Source of the DNA: Sulfurimonas sp.
GTDB taxonomy: Bacteria > Campylobacterota > Campylobacteria > Campylobacterales > Sulfurimonadaceae
Direction: 5' to 3'
Length of the DNA: 42,226 nt
Assembly (NCBI RefSeq): GCF_023229105.1
Contig: NZ_JALNZY010000011.1
Span: 1-42,226 of the forward strand
The notes beneath the pieces were generated by a model. It was not told where the DNA came from. It did no database searches and worked only from the letters and a program-made list of their open reading frames with translations. Below, piece by piece: positions 16,339 to 24,551 of this stretch (its first letter is position 1; the number at the start of each line of letters is the position of its first letter). The position numbers and the translations under genes were made by a program.

Positions 16339-18434
16339 TTTGCACCCTCGGGCGTTCTAAGCGCATTTAAGACTGCATCTCGTGGACCATCTGCAACTAT
16401 TTTTCCGTTATTGATAACGATTATGCGCTTTACAAGCTCTAGTGCAGCAAACCTATGTGTAATCAAAATAAGCGTTTTCTTCTCAATAATCTTTTTTAAA
16501 TTATTCATAAGCTTTTTCTCTAAACCTACATCAAGCCCAGTTGTGGGCTCATCCAAGATAAGGATTGAGGGATCGTTAACAATTGCTCTTGCAAGACCTA
16601 CGAGATGCTTTTGTCCAACACTTAGGTTTGCCCCTCTCTCTCCCACGACAAGACCATCGCCCTGAGCACTTTTTTTCACAAGGTCTTCAAGCCCACTCAA
16701 AACAATAAGCTCCATCATCCTCTCTTTGCTAATTGGCTTTGAAAGCTCTATATTCTCTTTTAAGGTACCGTTAAAAAGATATGGTTCTTGCGTCATAACA
16801 CCTATATTTTGCCTAATTTCTACAGGGTGGATTGTAGAAATATCATGATTGTCTATAAATATACTTCCCTTTGTCGGATGCAAAAGTCCTGTTAAAAGTT
16901 TTAAAACCGTTGATTTTCCCGCTCCAGTCTGCCCGATAATACCTACTTTTTCACCACTTTTTATTTTCAGATTAAGATTACTTACAGAGGGATATTTTGA
17001 ATTTTTAAAATAATAAGTAACATCTTTAAATTCAATGTCTCCCTTTAAAGCTTCAATTCCTATCTCGATATTTTTTTCATTTTCTAAAGGCAGATTCCAA
17101 AATTCTTTAAGATTATTTAGAGAGTTTTTAATCTCTTTAAACTTTATAAGCATTGTTGAGAGGCTGATTATGGGAACCATAGCTCTGCTTGCCAAGATGG
17201 TTACGGCAATAAGCCCGCCAACACTTAAATTTTTATCTGCAATCTGAAAAACACCCACTGAAACAACTAAAACTGTCGTCAACTGAATCAGTGTTTGTGA
17301 AATATTAAGTGCAAATGCGTTTACGGACTGAATCTTACCCTGAATATTTTCTCCAAAAGCTATGATATTTCTCCAATTAAAAAGTTTTGAAGCTGATGCA
17401 TTAGAAAGCTTTAGCGTATCGCTACCTTGTATCGTTTCAACCAAATAGTTATGTTTTGACTGAATATTTTCAAGATATTTTTTACTCAAGTGTCCAATCG
17501 GGGTTTGCAACCCTATATTCATAAGCATTATAATAAGAGCTATAAAAAAAGGAACCAAAGCAACAGCCGGGGAGATAAAATATATGACTATAAGCGCAAA
17601 TATAAAAAATGGAAAATCGATAATCTGTATAATAGACTTTGTAGCAAAAAAATCCCTCACGGCTGCCAACTCTCTAAATAAATTTGCCTTAGAGCCCGTC
17701 ATCATGATGTCATACTGCGATTGGATACCGAGAAGTCTTTTCATCAAATCTTCTTCAAGATGCAAAGAGAGTTTTTTACCGGTTTTATCGATAATATGAC
17801 TTCTAACACTCTTAAAAACAAGTTCAAAAACAAGCGCAATTATAAGTCCGAAACTTAGTACAAAAAGAGTATCATAAGCTTCATTTGGAACCACTCTGTC
17901 GTAGACAATCATAATATACAAAGGCACAAAAAGAGCGAACAAATTTATAAAAAATGTTAAAATTCCAACCTCTACATACGACCTCCAAAACGACTTTACA
18001 GGTTGCCAAAACCATTTGTTTGTAGGTGTTTTATCTATTAAATCGGCTTTAGATTCTTCTCTAAATATAAGAAGAGCTTTTTTGTATTCCTTTAATTTTT
18101 TATACTCTATTTCAAAACTTTTTTCCCTAAGAGCATCATAGAGTTCTATTTTTTTGTTGGCAATATTTTTTCGATAAATAAAAGGTTCATTACGCTTGTT
18201 AAACACAATGCAAGGCAGGAAGTGACTTGCGATATCGGATGCTAGCATCGTTTTTTCTAAAGCTACAAGACCTATTTGTTCAGAGACAATAAAGAGAGAC
18301 TCCATACTAAAATCTTCATTTGTAATGTGATTTAGACTAAAAATAGTGTCGTAACTAACATTGCCAAAATAAAAGTCAAGTATATATTTATAAGTTTTTA
18401 GCAAAGGATTTTGTTCTGTCGATTGCGATACCAT
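16335..18434 (-). CDS. Type I secretion ABC exporter (LapB/HlyB-like, peptidase-dead N-domain)
   Basis: 699 residues. Residues about 1-125 resemble a C39-like domain, but no catalytic Cys lies at the usual place near the N-terminus (the only Cys in the domain is in FLPCIVF), so it is a docking domain as in RTX exporters. Transmembrane helices span about 155-440. The ATPase has Walker A GQTGAGKST at 501-509, signature LSVGQ at 604-608, Walker B ILILDEP at 624-630 and switch His at 660. It powers export of the adhesin encoded at the other end of the locus. First gene of the cluster, with its own promoter upstream. Confidence 0.95.
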   Translation of the reverse strand: MVSQSTEQNPLLKTYKYILDFYFGNVSYDTIFSLNHITNEDFSMESLFIVSEQIGLVALEKTMLASDIASHFLPCIVFNKRNEPFIYRKNIANKKIELYDALREKSFEIEYKKLKEYKKALLIFREESKADLIDKTPTNKWFWQPVKSFWRSYVEVGILTFFINLFALFVPLYIMIVYDRVVPNEAYDTLFVLSFGLIIALVFELVFKSVRSHIIDKTGKKLSLHLEEDLMKRLLGIQSQYDIMMTGSKANLFRELAAVRDFFATKSIIQIIDFPFFIFALIVIYFISPAVALVPFFIALIIMLMNIGLQTPIGHLSKKYLENIQSKHNYLVETIQGSDTLKLSNASASKLFNWRNIIAFGENIQGKIQSVNAFALNISQTLIQLTTVLVVSVGVFQIADKNLSVGGLIAVTILASRAMVPIISLSTMLIKFKEIKNSLNNLKEFWNLPLENEKNIEIGIEALKGDIEFKDVTYYFKNSKYPSVSNLNLKIKSGEKVGIIGQTGAGKSTVLKLLTGLLHPTKGSIFIDNHDISTIHPVEIRQNIGVMTQEPYLFNGTLKENIELSKPISKERMMELIVLSGLEDLVKKSAQGDGLVVGERGANLSVGQKHLVGLARAIVNDPSILILDEPTTGLDVGLEKKLMNNLKKIIEKKTLILITHRFAALELVKRIIVINNGKIVADGPRDAVLNALRTPEGAK

Positions 18435-18465
18435 AAGATTTAACCTTTATAACTATGAGATAAGC

Positions 18466-18471
18466 ATTATA
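18466..18471 (-). promoter_or_regulatory. Candidate -10 (TATAAT) for the type I exporter operon
   Basis: TATAAT on the minus strand, 31 bp before the exporter ATG, in a 144-bp gap after the VF530 gene. The -35 region is not conserved. The gap also holds AAGGAG followed by a TTG-start frame of 26 codons, which I do not call as a gene. Confidence 0.5.
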
Positions 18472-18578
18472 ATTCAACTCTACTTAATTGCTAGACTTTT
18501 TACAATTTGAACTTTGCCATTGAGAACAAGCAAGAGCATCAAAAAATATATAGCCGTCAAAAAACTCCTTCTCTGTGT

Positions 18579-18803
18579 TTAGTCCTTAAGACGCAGATAC
18601 AACTCTTCAACTTTCTCTCTTGCCCACGGTGTTTTTCTTAAAAATTTCAAGCATGAACTAATAGTCGGATTTATCAAAAAACATCTGATATTTATCTTAT
18701 TTCCCAGCTCTTTAAATCCGTAACGCTCAACTAAAGTCTCCAAAATATGCTGCAGTTTGACACCATGCAACGGATTGTTCTTGTTTTTTTCTTCTTCACT
18801 CAT
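18579..18803 (-). CDS. VF530-family (DUF2132) DNA-binding protein
   Basis: 74 residues, near the usual length. The family signature is clear: NNPLHGVKLQHILETLVERYGF at the start of the domain, INIRCF in the middle and SSCLKFLRKTPWAREKVEELY at the end. VF530 proteins are small helical proteins reported to bind DNA; cellular role unknown. It lies 22 bp after addB, so it is probably the last gene of the cco-addB transcription unit. Confidence 0.9.
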   Translation of the reverse strand: MSEEEKNKNNPLHGVKLQHILETLVERYGFKELGNKINIRCFLINPTISSCLKFLRKTPWAREKVEELYLRLKD

Positions 18804-18825
18804 TTTTTAGCCTTTATCATTTAAA

Positions 18826-21171
18826 TCACTCTCTAGAACACACTATTTTATACTCGCAAAAAATACAGTTTTTTACATCTTCACACTTGCTAAAGTTTAC
18901 TTCTTCAATGTTTAGCAAATCATTTACATGTGATGCTAAGAGTGCGGTTTTTTCTTTTAAAAATGGTTCCTGTACTATTTTGGACTCTTTTAAGTCATAG
19001 TATGCACACTCCGTAACATTACCTAAACCGCCCGCTAGCAGATAATAAAACTCTAACTGGAAGTCAGTAGCCTCTGTGAAGTTTTTTTGCGTATAGAGAG
19101 GATATGAGCCTGTTTTATAGTCAAGCACTGCTATCTCGTTTGCACATTTGTCTATACGGTCTATAACGCCCTCAAGTATCATTCCTGCAAACTGCGTCTG
19201 CATACTCTCTTCACATCTGTAAACCTGCCAGCCTTTCGCAAATCTTTTTACCTCATTTTCGCAAAAAGCATCCATTCTTCTTTTTTGCATAGCTATGAGG
19301 TACTTCTCAAGCTCACTGCTTCCGCATGCTTCATCGAGTTCTACATGTAAATCTTTTTTCAGTTTCTCTACACTCTCATAAGAGCTTTTTTTGCTGTAGA
19401 GTTCTTTAAGTGCATTATGAACATCCAAACCAATCTCATACTCACGGGGCATATCTTTTGGTATCTCATGTCCGTTTACATGTTCTACATATCTGTAGTA
19501 ATATTTTCTTTTACATGTAAGAAATGTTTTTAGTTTTGTGGCTGAGAGTTTTTTGTCTTTGAAACTGTACTCTAAAACTATATCCTTCTCAGCTTTTACA
19601 TGTGGAGTTTTTCTCTCAAAAAGTATATTTGCATAATCAAGCTCCGAGTGTATATTTTTCTCTTTTATTCCGAGCTGTTTTAAAAACCTAGAACCGCTGC
19701 TATCTTTTGATTTTACAAATGATATTGCCACCTCTTTTGAGTTGTTTATTAGCATCTCGTAGTAATGTTTTTGCAGATTTTCTCTATCGCTCATAGTGGG
19801 AAGATTTGCCGCTTCTCTTACCTGAGTGTTTAAAAACATATCTTTATCACTCTTTTTAGGAACGTTGTTATCGCTAAAGTCAACTATAATTACAGCATCA
19901 AACTCTACAGAGCGAGTCTCTAAAACCCCCATAACCGTTACTTTTCCGCCTCTTACATCATCAAATGTTCTGCTTGAGAGTCTTTGAAGAAAAACTGATA
20001 CAATTGATTTTACGCTCATCTCTTTCATAAATGGCAGAATATTTTTAAAACTATAAAGCTCCTCATTAAAAATCTTGAGCTCTTTTTTTTCCGCAAAACT
20101 CTCTTTAAAGCTCTTTAAAAACTCTAAAATATCTACATCTTGGCTCTTTTTAGCGTAGATAGAGCGAAGCGGGATATAAAACTCATCCCCAACTCTCTCA
20201 AGCCTCGCTTCATTCTCTTTTGAGTCCTGCTCGATGTACTTGCATGTCGAATCAAGCTTCTCATAGATAAAGGCTTTACTAAAAGGTTCTCCCATCGCAA
20301 AGTTAAAGTTTGACTTATCATCGAAACTCTTAAGCACCTTAGCAAACTTCTCATCTGGCAAGATAATCGCAATGTTTTCAGGTTTGTAGCCTTTTTTTAC
20401 AAAATCATATATCTTTTTTTTGACAAATGCCGCTTGCAAAGCAGGTTCGCTAAATGACTCGCAAGTAATATTTTGATTTTGTATGATTTCATTTTTTTCT
20501 AAAATCTCATTTTTATTTAACGAGATTTTGTACTTATAACCCACTTCAAGCTCTACTCCTAAAGTCAAAAACTTTTTTTGCATCTTAGTGTTAAATCTGC
20601 TTGCACTAAAGAAGATATCCACGCTGCTAAATTCGCAGCATCTCTTTAAAAGCGATAGTTCAAAGTTTGTCAAATGTCCCTCAACGTGCAGCTCTATATT
20701 TTTATACTTTTTCACATAAGCATCATTAAAAATATAGAGCTTGGGCAAAAATATTTTATCAAGAACCTTTCGCTCCTTGCAAAGCTGCTCATATCTTATG
20801 TATAGCTCTTGAAGTATCGCTATATGCTCCTCATACTCGCCGTAGATGTCAGATATTGCTAAATCTTTTATATCGTACATCTCTGCACTTAGCTCTTCGT
20901 AAAACTTGAATATATAAGATGAATTTTTTGTAAATGTAAAAAAATTTCGCTGGATTTGAAGGTTTTTAAAATTGTTAAAGTCGCTTGCCTCAAGCAAAAG
21001 CAAGACTCTGCCATCTTCATCTAAAGTTTTAAAATCTTTAACCATGCAGAGCTTTGAGACAAAGTCGCTCATTGTAGTGTAGTTCGGTAGAAAGAGGGTA
21101 AAACCCTCTATCTCTAAAAGTTTTTGCCTGATTGCGCGAGCTGAGGGAAGGACATTTAAGAGTTCATTCAT
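18826..21171 (-). CDS. addB: AddB-like recombination nuclease subunit (PD-(D/E)XK, Fe-S)
   Basis: 781 residues. The N-terminal two thirds are a helicase-like region without a convincing Walker A, as in AddB of this group. The C-terminal nuclease shows IDRID (Asp near 671) and VLDYKTG (Asp684, Lys686), the PD-(D/E)XK core. One Cys before it (FLTCKRKYYYRYVEH) and three at the end (Cys769, Cys772, Cys778 in NCIFCEYKIVC) form the usual iron-sulfur staple. AddB works with AddA in processing double-strand breaks for RecA. No addA is present here; in Campylobacter, as I recall, addA and addB are adjacent and follow the cco genes, so addA has been separated or lies elsewhere. Confidence 0.85.
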   Translation of the reverse strand: MNELLNVLPSARAIRQKLLEIEGFTLFLPNYTTMSDFVSKLCMVKDFKTLDEDGRVLLLLEASDFNNFKNLQIQRNFFTFTKNSSYIFKFYEELSAEMYDIKDLAISDIYGEYEEHIAILQELYIRYEQLCKERKVLDKIFLPKLYIFNDAYVKKYKNIELHVEGHLTNFELSLLKRCCEFSSVDIFFSASRFNTKMQKKFLTLGVELEVGYKYKISLNKNEILEKNEIIQNQNITCESFSEPALQAAFVKKKIYDFVKKGYKPENIAIILPDEKFAKVLKSFDDKSNFNFAMGEPFSKAFIYEKLDSTCKYIEQDSKENEARLERVGDEFYIPLRSIYAKKSQDVDILEFLKSFKESFAEKKELKIFNEELYSFKNILPFMKEMSVKSIVSVFLQRLSSRTFDDVRGGKVTVMGVLETRSVEFDAVIIVDFSDNNVPKKSDKDMFLNTQVREAANLPTMSDRENLQKHYYEMLINNSKEVAISFVKSKDSSGSRFLKQLGIKEKNIHSELDYANILFERKTPHVKAEKDIVLEYSFKDKKLSATKLKTFLTCKRKYYYRYVEHVNGHEIPKDMPREYEIGLDVHNALKELYSKKSSYESVEKLKKDLHVELDEACGSSELEKYLIAMQKRRMDAFCENEVKRFAKGWQVYRCEESMQTQFAGMILEGVIDRIDKCANEIAVLDYKTGSYPLYTQKNFTEATDFQLEFYYLLAGGLGNVTECAYYDLKESKIVQEPFLKEKTALLASHVNDLLNIEEVNFSKCEDVKNCIFCEYKIVCSRE

Positions 21172-21185
21172 AGGTTTATTATAAC

Positions 21186-21692
21186 CTAATATTCAGTGAT
21201 TTCCTTTGTTCTCGTGTCTGCTTTTACATTGTAAAACCTATGAAATTCATTCACTGTTACTTTTGACATAATGTCCCATCTTCCCTCTTGAGCAAGCTTG
21301 AGTGATTCAAAAGTATAAATACCGTTTTGGACTTTTGGGTTGCTTAACTCTTGGTCATATTTGTGATTGTTTGGTCTTGTTACGACTACTTTTATCTCTG
21401 CATTATTTATAGGATTTGCATTTAAATCGCTTACTTTATACTTTATAACACTGTTTTGCAAATCAAGTTTATCTGAAATATACTCTATCTTGTAGTTACT
21501 GTTGAACTCGATTGCAGCTTTTATAATATCGTTTGCTTTTTCATCTGCTTCATGGTAGTTCATCATGTAGGTATCGCTGTTTTGAACCGGGAGCGTGTTT
21601 GTGACAACAATTGTTGCAACGCATGCACCAAACACAAGTATAATTGAAGCACCGATTGCATAGGGCCAGATTCTACCTTTACTTAGATTCAT
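21186..21692 (-). CDS. FixH-like membrane protein, cbb3 oxidase accessory
   Basis: About 168 residues from the ATG at 21692, chosen over an upstream ATG at 21752 because GGAGG lies 7 nt before it and the protein then begins MNLSKGRIWPYAIG, followed directly by the TM helix (about 9-32). The periplasmic part shows the FixH beta-sandwich pattern (YKVSDLNANPINNAEIKV ... GRWDIMSKV). FixH/CcoH proteins help assemble or stabilise cbb3 oxidase. It overlaps the preceding gene by 14 bp and lies 15 bp before addB. Confidence 0.8.
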   Translation of the reverse strand: MNLSKGRIWPYAIGASIILVFGACVATIVVTNTLPVQNSDTYMMNYHEADEKANDIIKAAIEFNSNYKIEYISDKLDLQNSVIKYKVSDLNANPINNAEIKVVVTRPNNHKYDQELSNPKVQNGIYTFESLKLAQEGRWDIMSKVTVNEFHRFYNVKADTRTKEITEY

Positions 21693-22365
21693 CTTTTTGC
21701 CTCCATAGGTAAAATTTTCTTTTAATATAAAGAAATATAGCATAAGCAACAATAGAGTAAAACAACACTTTTACGATAAGAATGCTGATTTGATTTGCGC
21801 TGCCTACTGCATTTTCCAACACTATGCCCTTGCTTGCGGCTATCTGTTCTGCTATATCTGCATAGCCGTTAAACATAGAAGCGGCATACTTTCCTAGTGT
21901 CTCCCCCTCTTTTGTTTTTTGAGCCAACAGCGGCAAAATCGTACCGCCACTGCTCATATCACTAAAATCCATGTTAAGAAGTGCTATAACAAATGCTTGG
22001 ACAGATGATGAAAGAGGACTTAGTACCTGTTTTTTATCAAAATACTCATATAAAGATGTCTGGTTTGCGTAAATATCAACTTTTGAGTCCATTTCAGAAA
22101 ATGTAAGCAAAATTGTAGGCTCACTAAAATCTTTCATTAGCTCTTTTTCATACTCTACTATATTCATATCCTGAGGCAGCTTCTTAAGCATTACAAGCCT
22201 TAAAGATATTCCAGTTCTTTGATTAAGCTCCGAACCTAGCTTTTGTACCTCTGCTGAAAATGCAGGATTGAAAATAAGTTCATCTTTATATAGATATTGT
22301 GCTGATGCCAAAGTGTTAAAAAACAGTGTGAGCATGAGGGCCGCAAGCCCTCTTGAAAATTTCAA
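21679..22365 (-). CDS. Secreted, membrane-anchored TPM-like protein
   Basis: 228 residues. A signal peptide (about 1-22, ending LASAQ) and a C-terminal TM helix (about 196-215) flank a periplasmic domain. The stretch KLGSELNQRTGISLRLVMLKKL followed by ILLTFSEMDSKVDIYA resembles the TPM/Psb32 domain, whose members act in membrane-complex assembly or repair. A gene for a similar periplasmic protein accompanies cco genes in related genomes, so a part in oxidase assembly is inferred. Domain call is by eye. Confidence 0.65.
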   Translation of the reverse strand: MKFSRGLAALMLTLFFNTLASAQYLYKDELIFNPAFSAEVQKLGSELNQRTGISLRLVMLKKLPQDMNIVEYEKELMKDFSEPTILLTFSEMDSKVDIYANQTSLYEYFDKKQVLSPLSSSVQAFVIALLNMDFSDMSSGGTILPLLAQKTKEGETLGKYAASMFNGYADIAEQIAASKGIVLENAVGSANQISILIVKVLFYSIVAYAIFLYIKRKFYLWRQKDESK

Positions 22366-22374
22366 TGAAATTTC

Positions 22375-22464
22375 CTAACCTATATATAGATGATTTGGTG
22401 TTAAAACAGCGTAAAGTGTATAAAGGGCCATAATTACCAGACCCCATGAAATTATTTTTTCCAT
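22375..22464 (-). CDS. 29-residue single-TM peptide in the cco operon
   Basis: An ATG at 22464 with AAGGA 7 nt upstream opens a 29-codon frame ending in TAG. The peptide starts MEKIISWGLVIMAL and ends NHLYIG: one hydrophobic helix with a short charged N-terminus, as in tiny oxidase subunits such as CcoM/CcoH-type peptides. It fills the gap between the DUF4006 gene (10 bp) and the TPM-like gene (9 bp), leaving no other purpose for the space. Function unknown; small cbb3 subunit or assembly peptide is an inference. Confidence 0.65.
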   Translation of the reverse strand: MEKIISWGLVIMALYTLYAVLTPNHLYIG

Positions 22465-22474
22465 TATATATCCT

Positions 22475-22684
22475 TTACTTTACATCTATAATATGATCAG
22501 CTTGTTTTGAGCCAATCATTTTGATAGATGTTTCATCTTTAATATCGTAAAAGTTTGTTGCACTTGTGTTTTGAACACTTATGCCCCAAATCGTCAATCC
22601 GACTAAAATTGACAACAGTAATACCGTTGCAATCAACATACCAGTTATGCCATCAAGAGAGAATATACTTCTGTTTTCATTCAT
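22475..22684 (-). CDS. DUF4006 family small membrane protein
   Basis: 69 residues from the ATG at 22684, favoured over an in-frame TTG at 22690 because AAGGAG lies 6 nt upstream of the ATG. It begins MNENRSIFSLDGITGML, the family hallmark, followed by a single TM helix (about 13-35) and a short outer tail (FYDIKDETSIKMIGSKQ). DUF4006 proteins in Campylobacterota sit next to ccoP; their function is not established. Confidence 0.85.
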   Translation of the reverse strand: MNENRSIFSLDGITGMLIATVLLLSILVGLTIWGISVQNTSATNFYDIKDETSIKMIGSKQADHIIDVK

Positions 22685-22694
22685 AACCAACTCC

Positions 22695-23600
22695 TTATTT
22701 ACTTAAGCTAGTGATGTATGCACCAACCGCTTCTTTTTGCTTATCGTTAAGTCTATCAAACTTAGGCATTGTTCCGATAGCACCTTTTTTACCGTCTTTT
22801 AAAACAGTGCCAACAGTAGCAATATCAAAACCATCAAGTTTAGGACCTACAAAAGGTATACCCTCACCTTTATCACCATGGCAACTTGTACAGCCGCCCA
22901 TTGCAAACACTTCAGCACCTTTATGCCCATCAGCAAAACCAGACATAATATACTCTGCAACAACATCAATCTGCGCAGGATCACTTAGCATCATAGGAGG
23001 CATCCCTCCGGCAAAATCTGTTTTAAAGTTGTTGGCTCCATTTACTATAGCGTGTTTAATGGTAACAGAATCAAGTCTTTTGTTTAGGTTTGCCGCTTTG
23101 CCGTCAATACCATCAGCACTAAGACCATGACAAACTTTACATTCAGCCAAGAAAACAGACTCACCCATCTCTACAAGTTTGTCTCCGGTTATATCTTTAT
23201 ATTTTGTCTCAAATTTTGCATTGTGTGCTGCGGTATCTTCGTTATATTCACCAATTTGAGAGTATGCATTTACTGGATAACCCATTGTAAAATACCACAT
23301 ACCCCATATCATAGTAAGCAAAAACATCACTGCCCAACCGGTTGGAACACTGTTTTTATACTCACCGATTCCATCCCAATTCTCATCTACGAGTTCGCCG
23401 GTTGCACTATCAACCTGCATTTGACGAACATATTTAATTACAACAAAAACTGTAATTATTACCAGCGTTATTGCTCCGGTAATTGCAAGTACGTTGACGA
23501 TATCATCATTTAAACCACCTTTTGAGCCACCGACAGACAAATATGTCAGCACCAACATTAAAGCAGTAAATATGATTCCCCCAAGATAAAGCTTATTCAT
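22695..23600 (-). CDS. ccoP: cbb3 oxidase diheme cytochrome c subunit
   Basis: 301 residues. Two TM helices near the N-terminus (about 5-23 and 33-57) and a third hydrophobic segment (WAVMFLLTMIWGMWYFTMGYP, about 89-110) precede two c-type heme domains. Heme sites are CKVCH at 154-158 and CTSCH at 237-241, with axial Met candidates in GGMPPMML and GTMPKF. CcoP passes electrons toward CcoO in the periplasm. Third structural gene after ccoN, ccoO and ccoQ, 9 bp after ccoQ. Confidence 0.97.
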   Translation of the reverse strand: MNKLYLGGIIFTALMLVLTYLSVGGSKGGLNDDIVNVLAITGAITLVIITVFVVIKYVRQMQVDSATGELVDENWDGIGEYKNSVPTGWAVMFLLTMIWGMWYFTMGYPVNAYSQIGEYNEDTAAHNAKFETKYKDITGDKLVEMGESVFLAECKVCHGLSADGIDGKAANLNKRLDSVTIKHAIVNGANNFKTDFAGGMPPMMLSDPAQIDVVAEYIMSGFADGHKGAEVFAMGGCTSCHGDKGEGIPFVGPKLDGFDIATVGTVLKDGKKGAIGTMPKFDRLNDKQKEAVGAYITSLSK

Positions 23601-23609
23601 ATCTCTCTC

Positions 23610-23834
23610 CTATTTCTCTTTTACACCCTCACGGGTTACCTTCTCATCAGATATAGACGACACCGGAGTATCATCTATATCATCTTTAAGTGCCATATCA
23701 CTATAACTCTCATAGTCAATTCCATCAACATCTTTTTTCTTGCTATAGAGATGGTAAATATATCCATAAAGCCCTATAACTAAAACAGTAGTTAATGCAA
23801 AGTATCCATAAGCTTGTAATTGTGCTATATCCAC
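23610..23834 (-). CDS. ccoQ: cbb3 oxidase small subunit CcoQ
   Basis: 74 residues starting at GTG with AAGGG upstream. One TM helix (FALTTVLVIGLYGYIYHLY) followed by a charged cytoplasmic tail (SKKKDVDGIDYESYSDMAL), the typical CcoQ layout; the tail is longer than in most proteobacterial homologues. It helps stabilise CcoP binding. Lies between ccoO and ccoP. Confidence 0.9.
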   Translation of the reverse strand: MDIAQLQAYGYFALTTVLVIGLYGYIYHLYSKKKDVDGIDYESYSDMALKDDIDDTPVSSISDEKVTREGVKEK

Positions 23835-23843
23835 TACAAACCC

Positions 23844-24536
23844 TTACTTAAGACTATTTAAGTATGCGATTAACGCAACTATCTCGGGAATTTCGCCACG
23901 CTCTACAGCATCTTTAACATCTTGATCTCTCATGTCCGCCGCAATAAGCTTTGCTTCTTCTAAAGCTATAGCGTTTGCTTTGTCAACACTTTCTCCCATC
24001 TTTACAACTTTGCTAGACCCATCTTTCATAGGTATTGGCTGGTTATATGGAACTGAGAAGTATTGTGCTACAGTTAACTGCTCTGCAAATGCCGTGTCAA
24101 TATCAGCTTTATTTGTGAACATCCATCTATAAGCAGGCATAATCGAACCCGGAACAACAGAAGCAGGATTCTTCATATGATTTTCATGCCAGTCAGTAGT
24201 TCTATAGTTACCGACACGCATTAAATCAGGTCCCGTTCTTTTTGAACCCCAAAGGAATGGTCTGTCATACGCATACTCACCACTTAATGAGTAGTGACCA
24301 TAGCGGTCAGTTTCTGATTTAAATGGACGTACTAGCTGTGAATGACAAGCATTACAGCTATTTTTAATGTAAACATGACGACCCGCTAATTCTAAAGTAG
24401 AATAAGGAGCCGTACCGATTACGGGACGAGAAGCCTGAGCAAAGTTTGGAAGAATTTCAATCAAACCTGCAAAAGCAATTACTACAAACACACCTACCGC
24501 AAAAAAGAACGGATGTTTTTCTAACCAATGAAACAT
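23844..24536 (-). CDS. ccoO: cbb3 oxidase monoheme cytochrome c subunit
   Basis: 230 residues. One N-terminal TM helix (about 9-31), then the c-heme site CNACH at 61-65 and conserved QLVRPF and GRHVYI segments. The axial ligand Met is probably in SIMPAYRWM. Passes electrons from CcoP to the CcoN binuclear centre. 15 bp after ccoN. Confidence 0.97.
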   Translation of the reverse strand: MFHWLEKHPFFFAVGVFVVIAFAGLIEILPNFAQASRPVIGTAPYSTLELAGRHVYIKNSCNACHSQLVRPFKSETDRYGHYSLSGEYAYDRPFLWGSKRTGPDLMRVGNYRTTDWHENHMKNPASVVPGSIMPAYRWMFTNKADIDTAFAEQLTVAQYFSVPYNQPIPMKDGSSKVVKMGESVDKANAIALEEAKLIAADMRDQDVKDAVERGEIPEIVALIAYLNSLK

Positions 24537-24551
24537 ATTTAATCCTTTCTA

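Noticed and set aside
18483..18563. TTG-start frame of 26 codons behind AAGGAG, before the exporter gene
   Set aside because: Ribosome site is good but the peptide has no recognisable character and another frame is equally open; evidence too thin.
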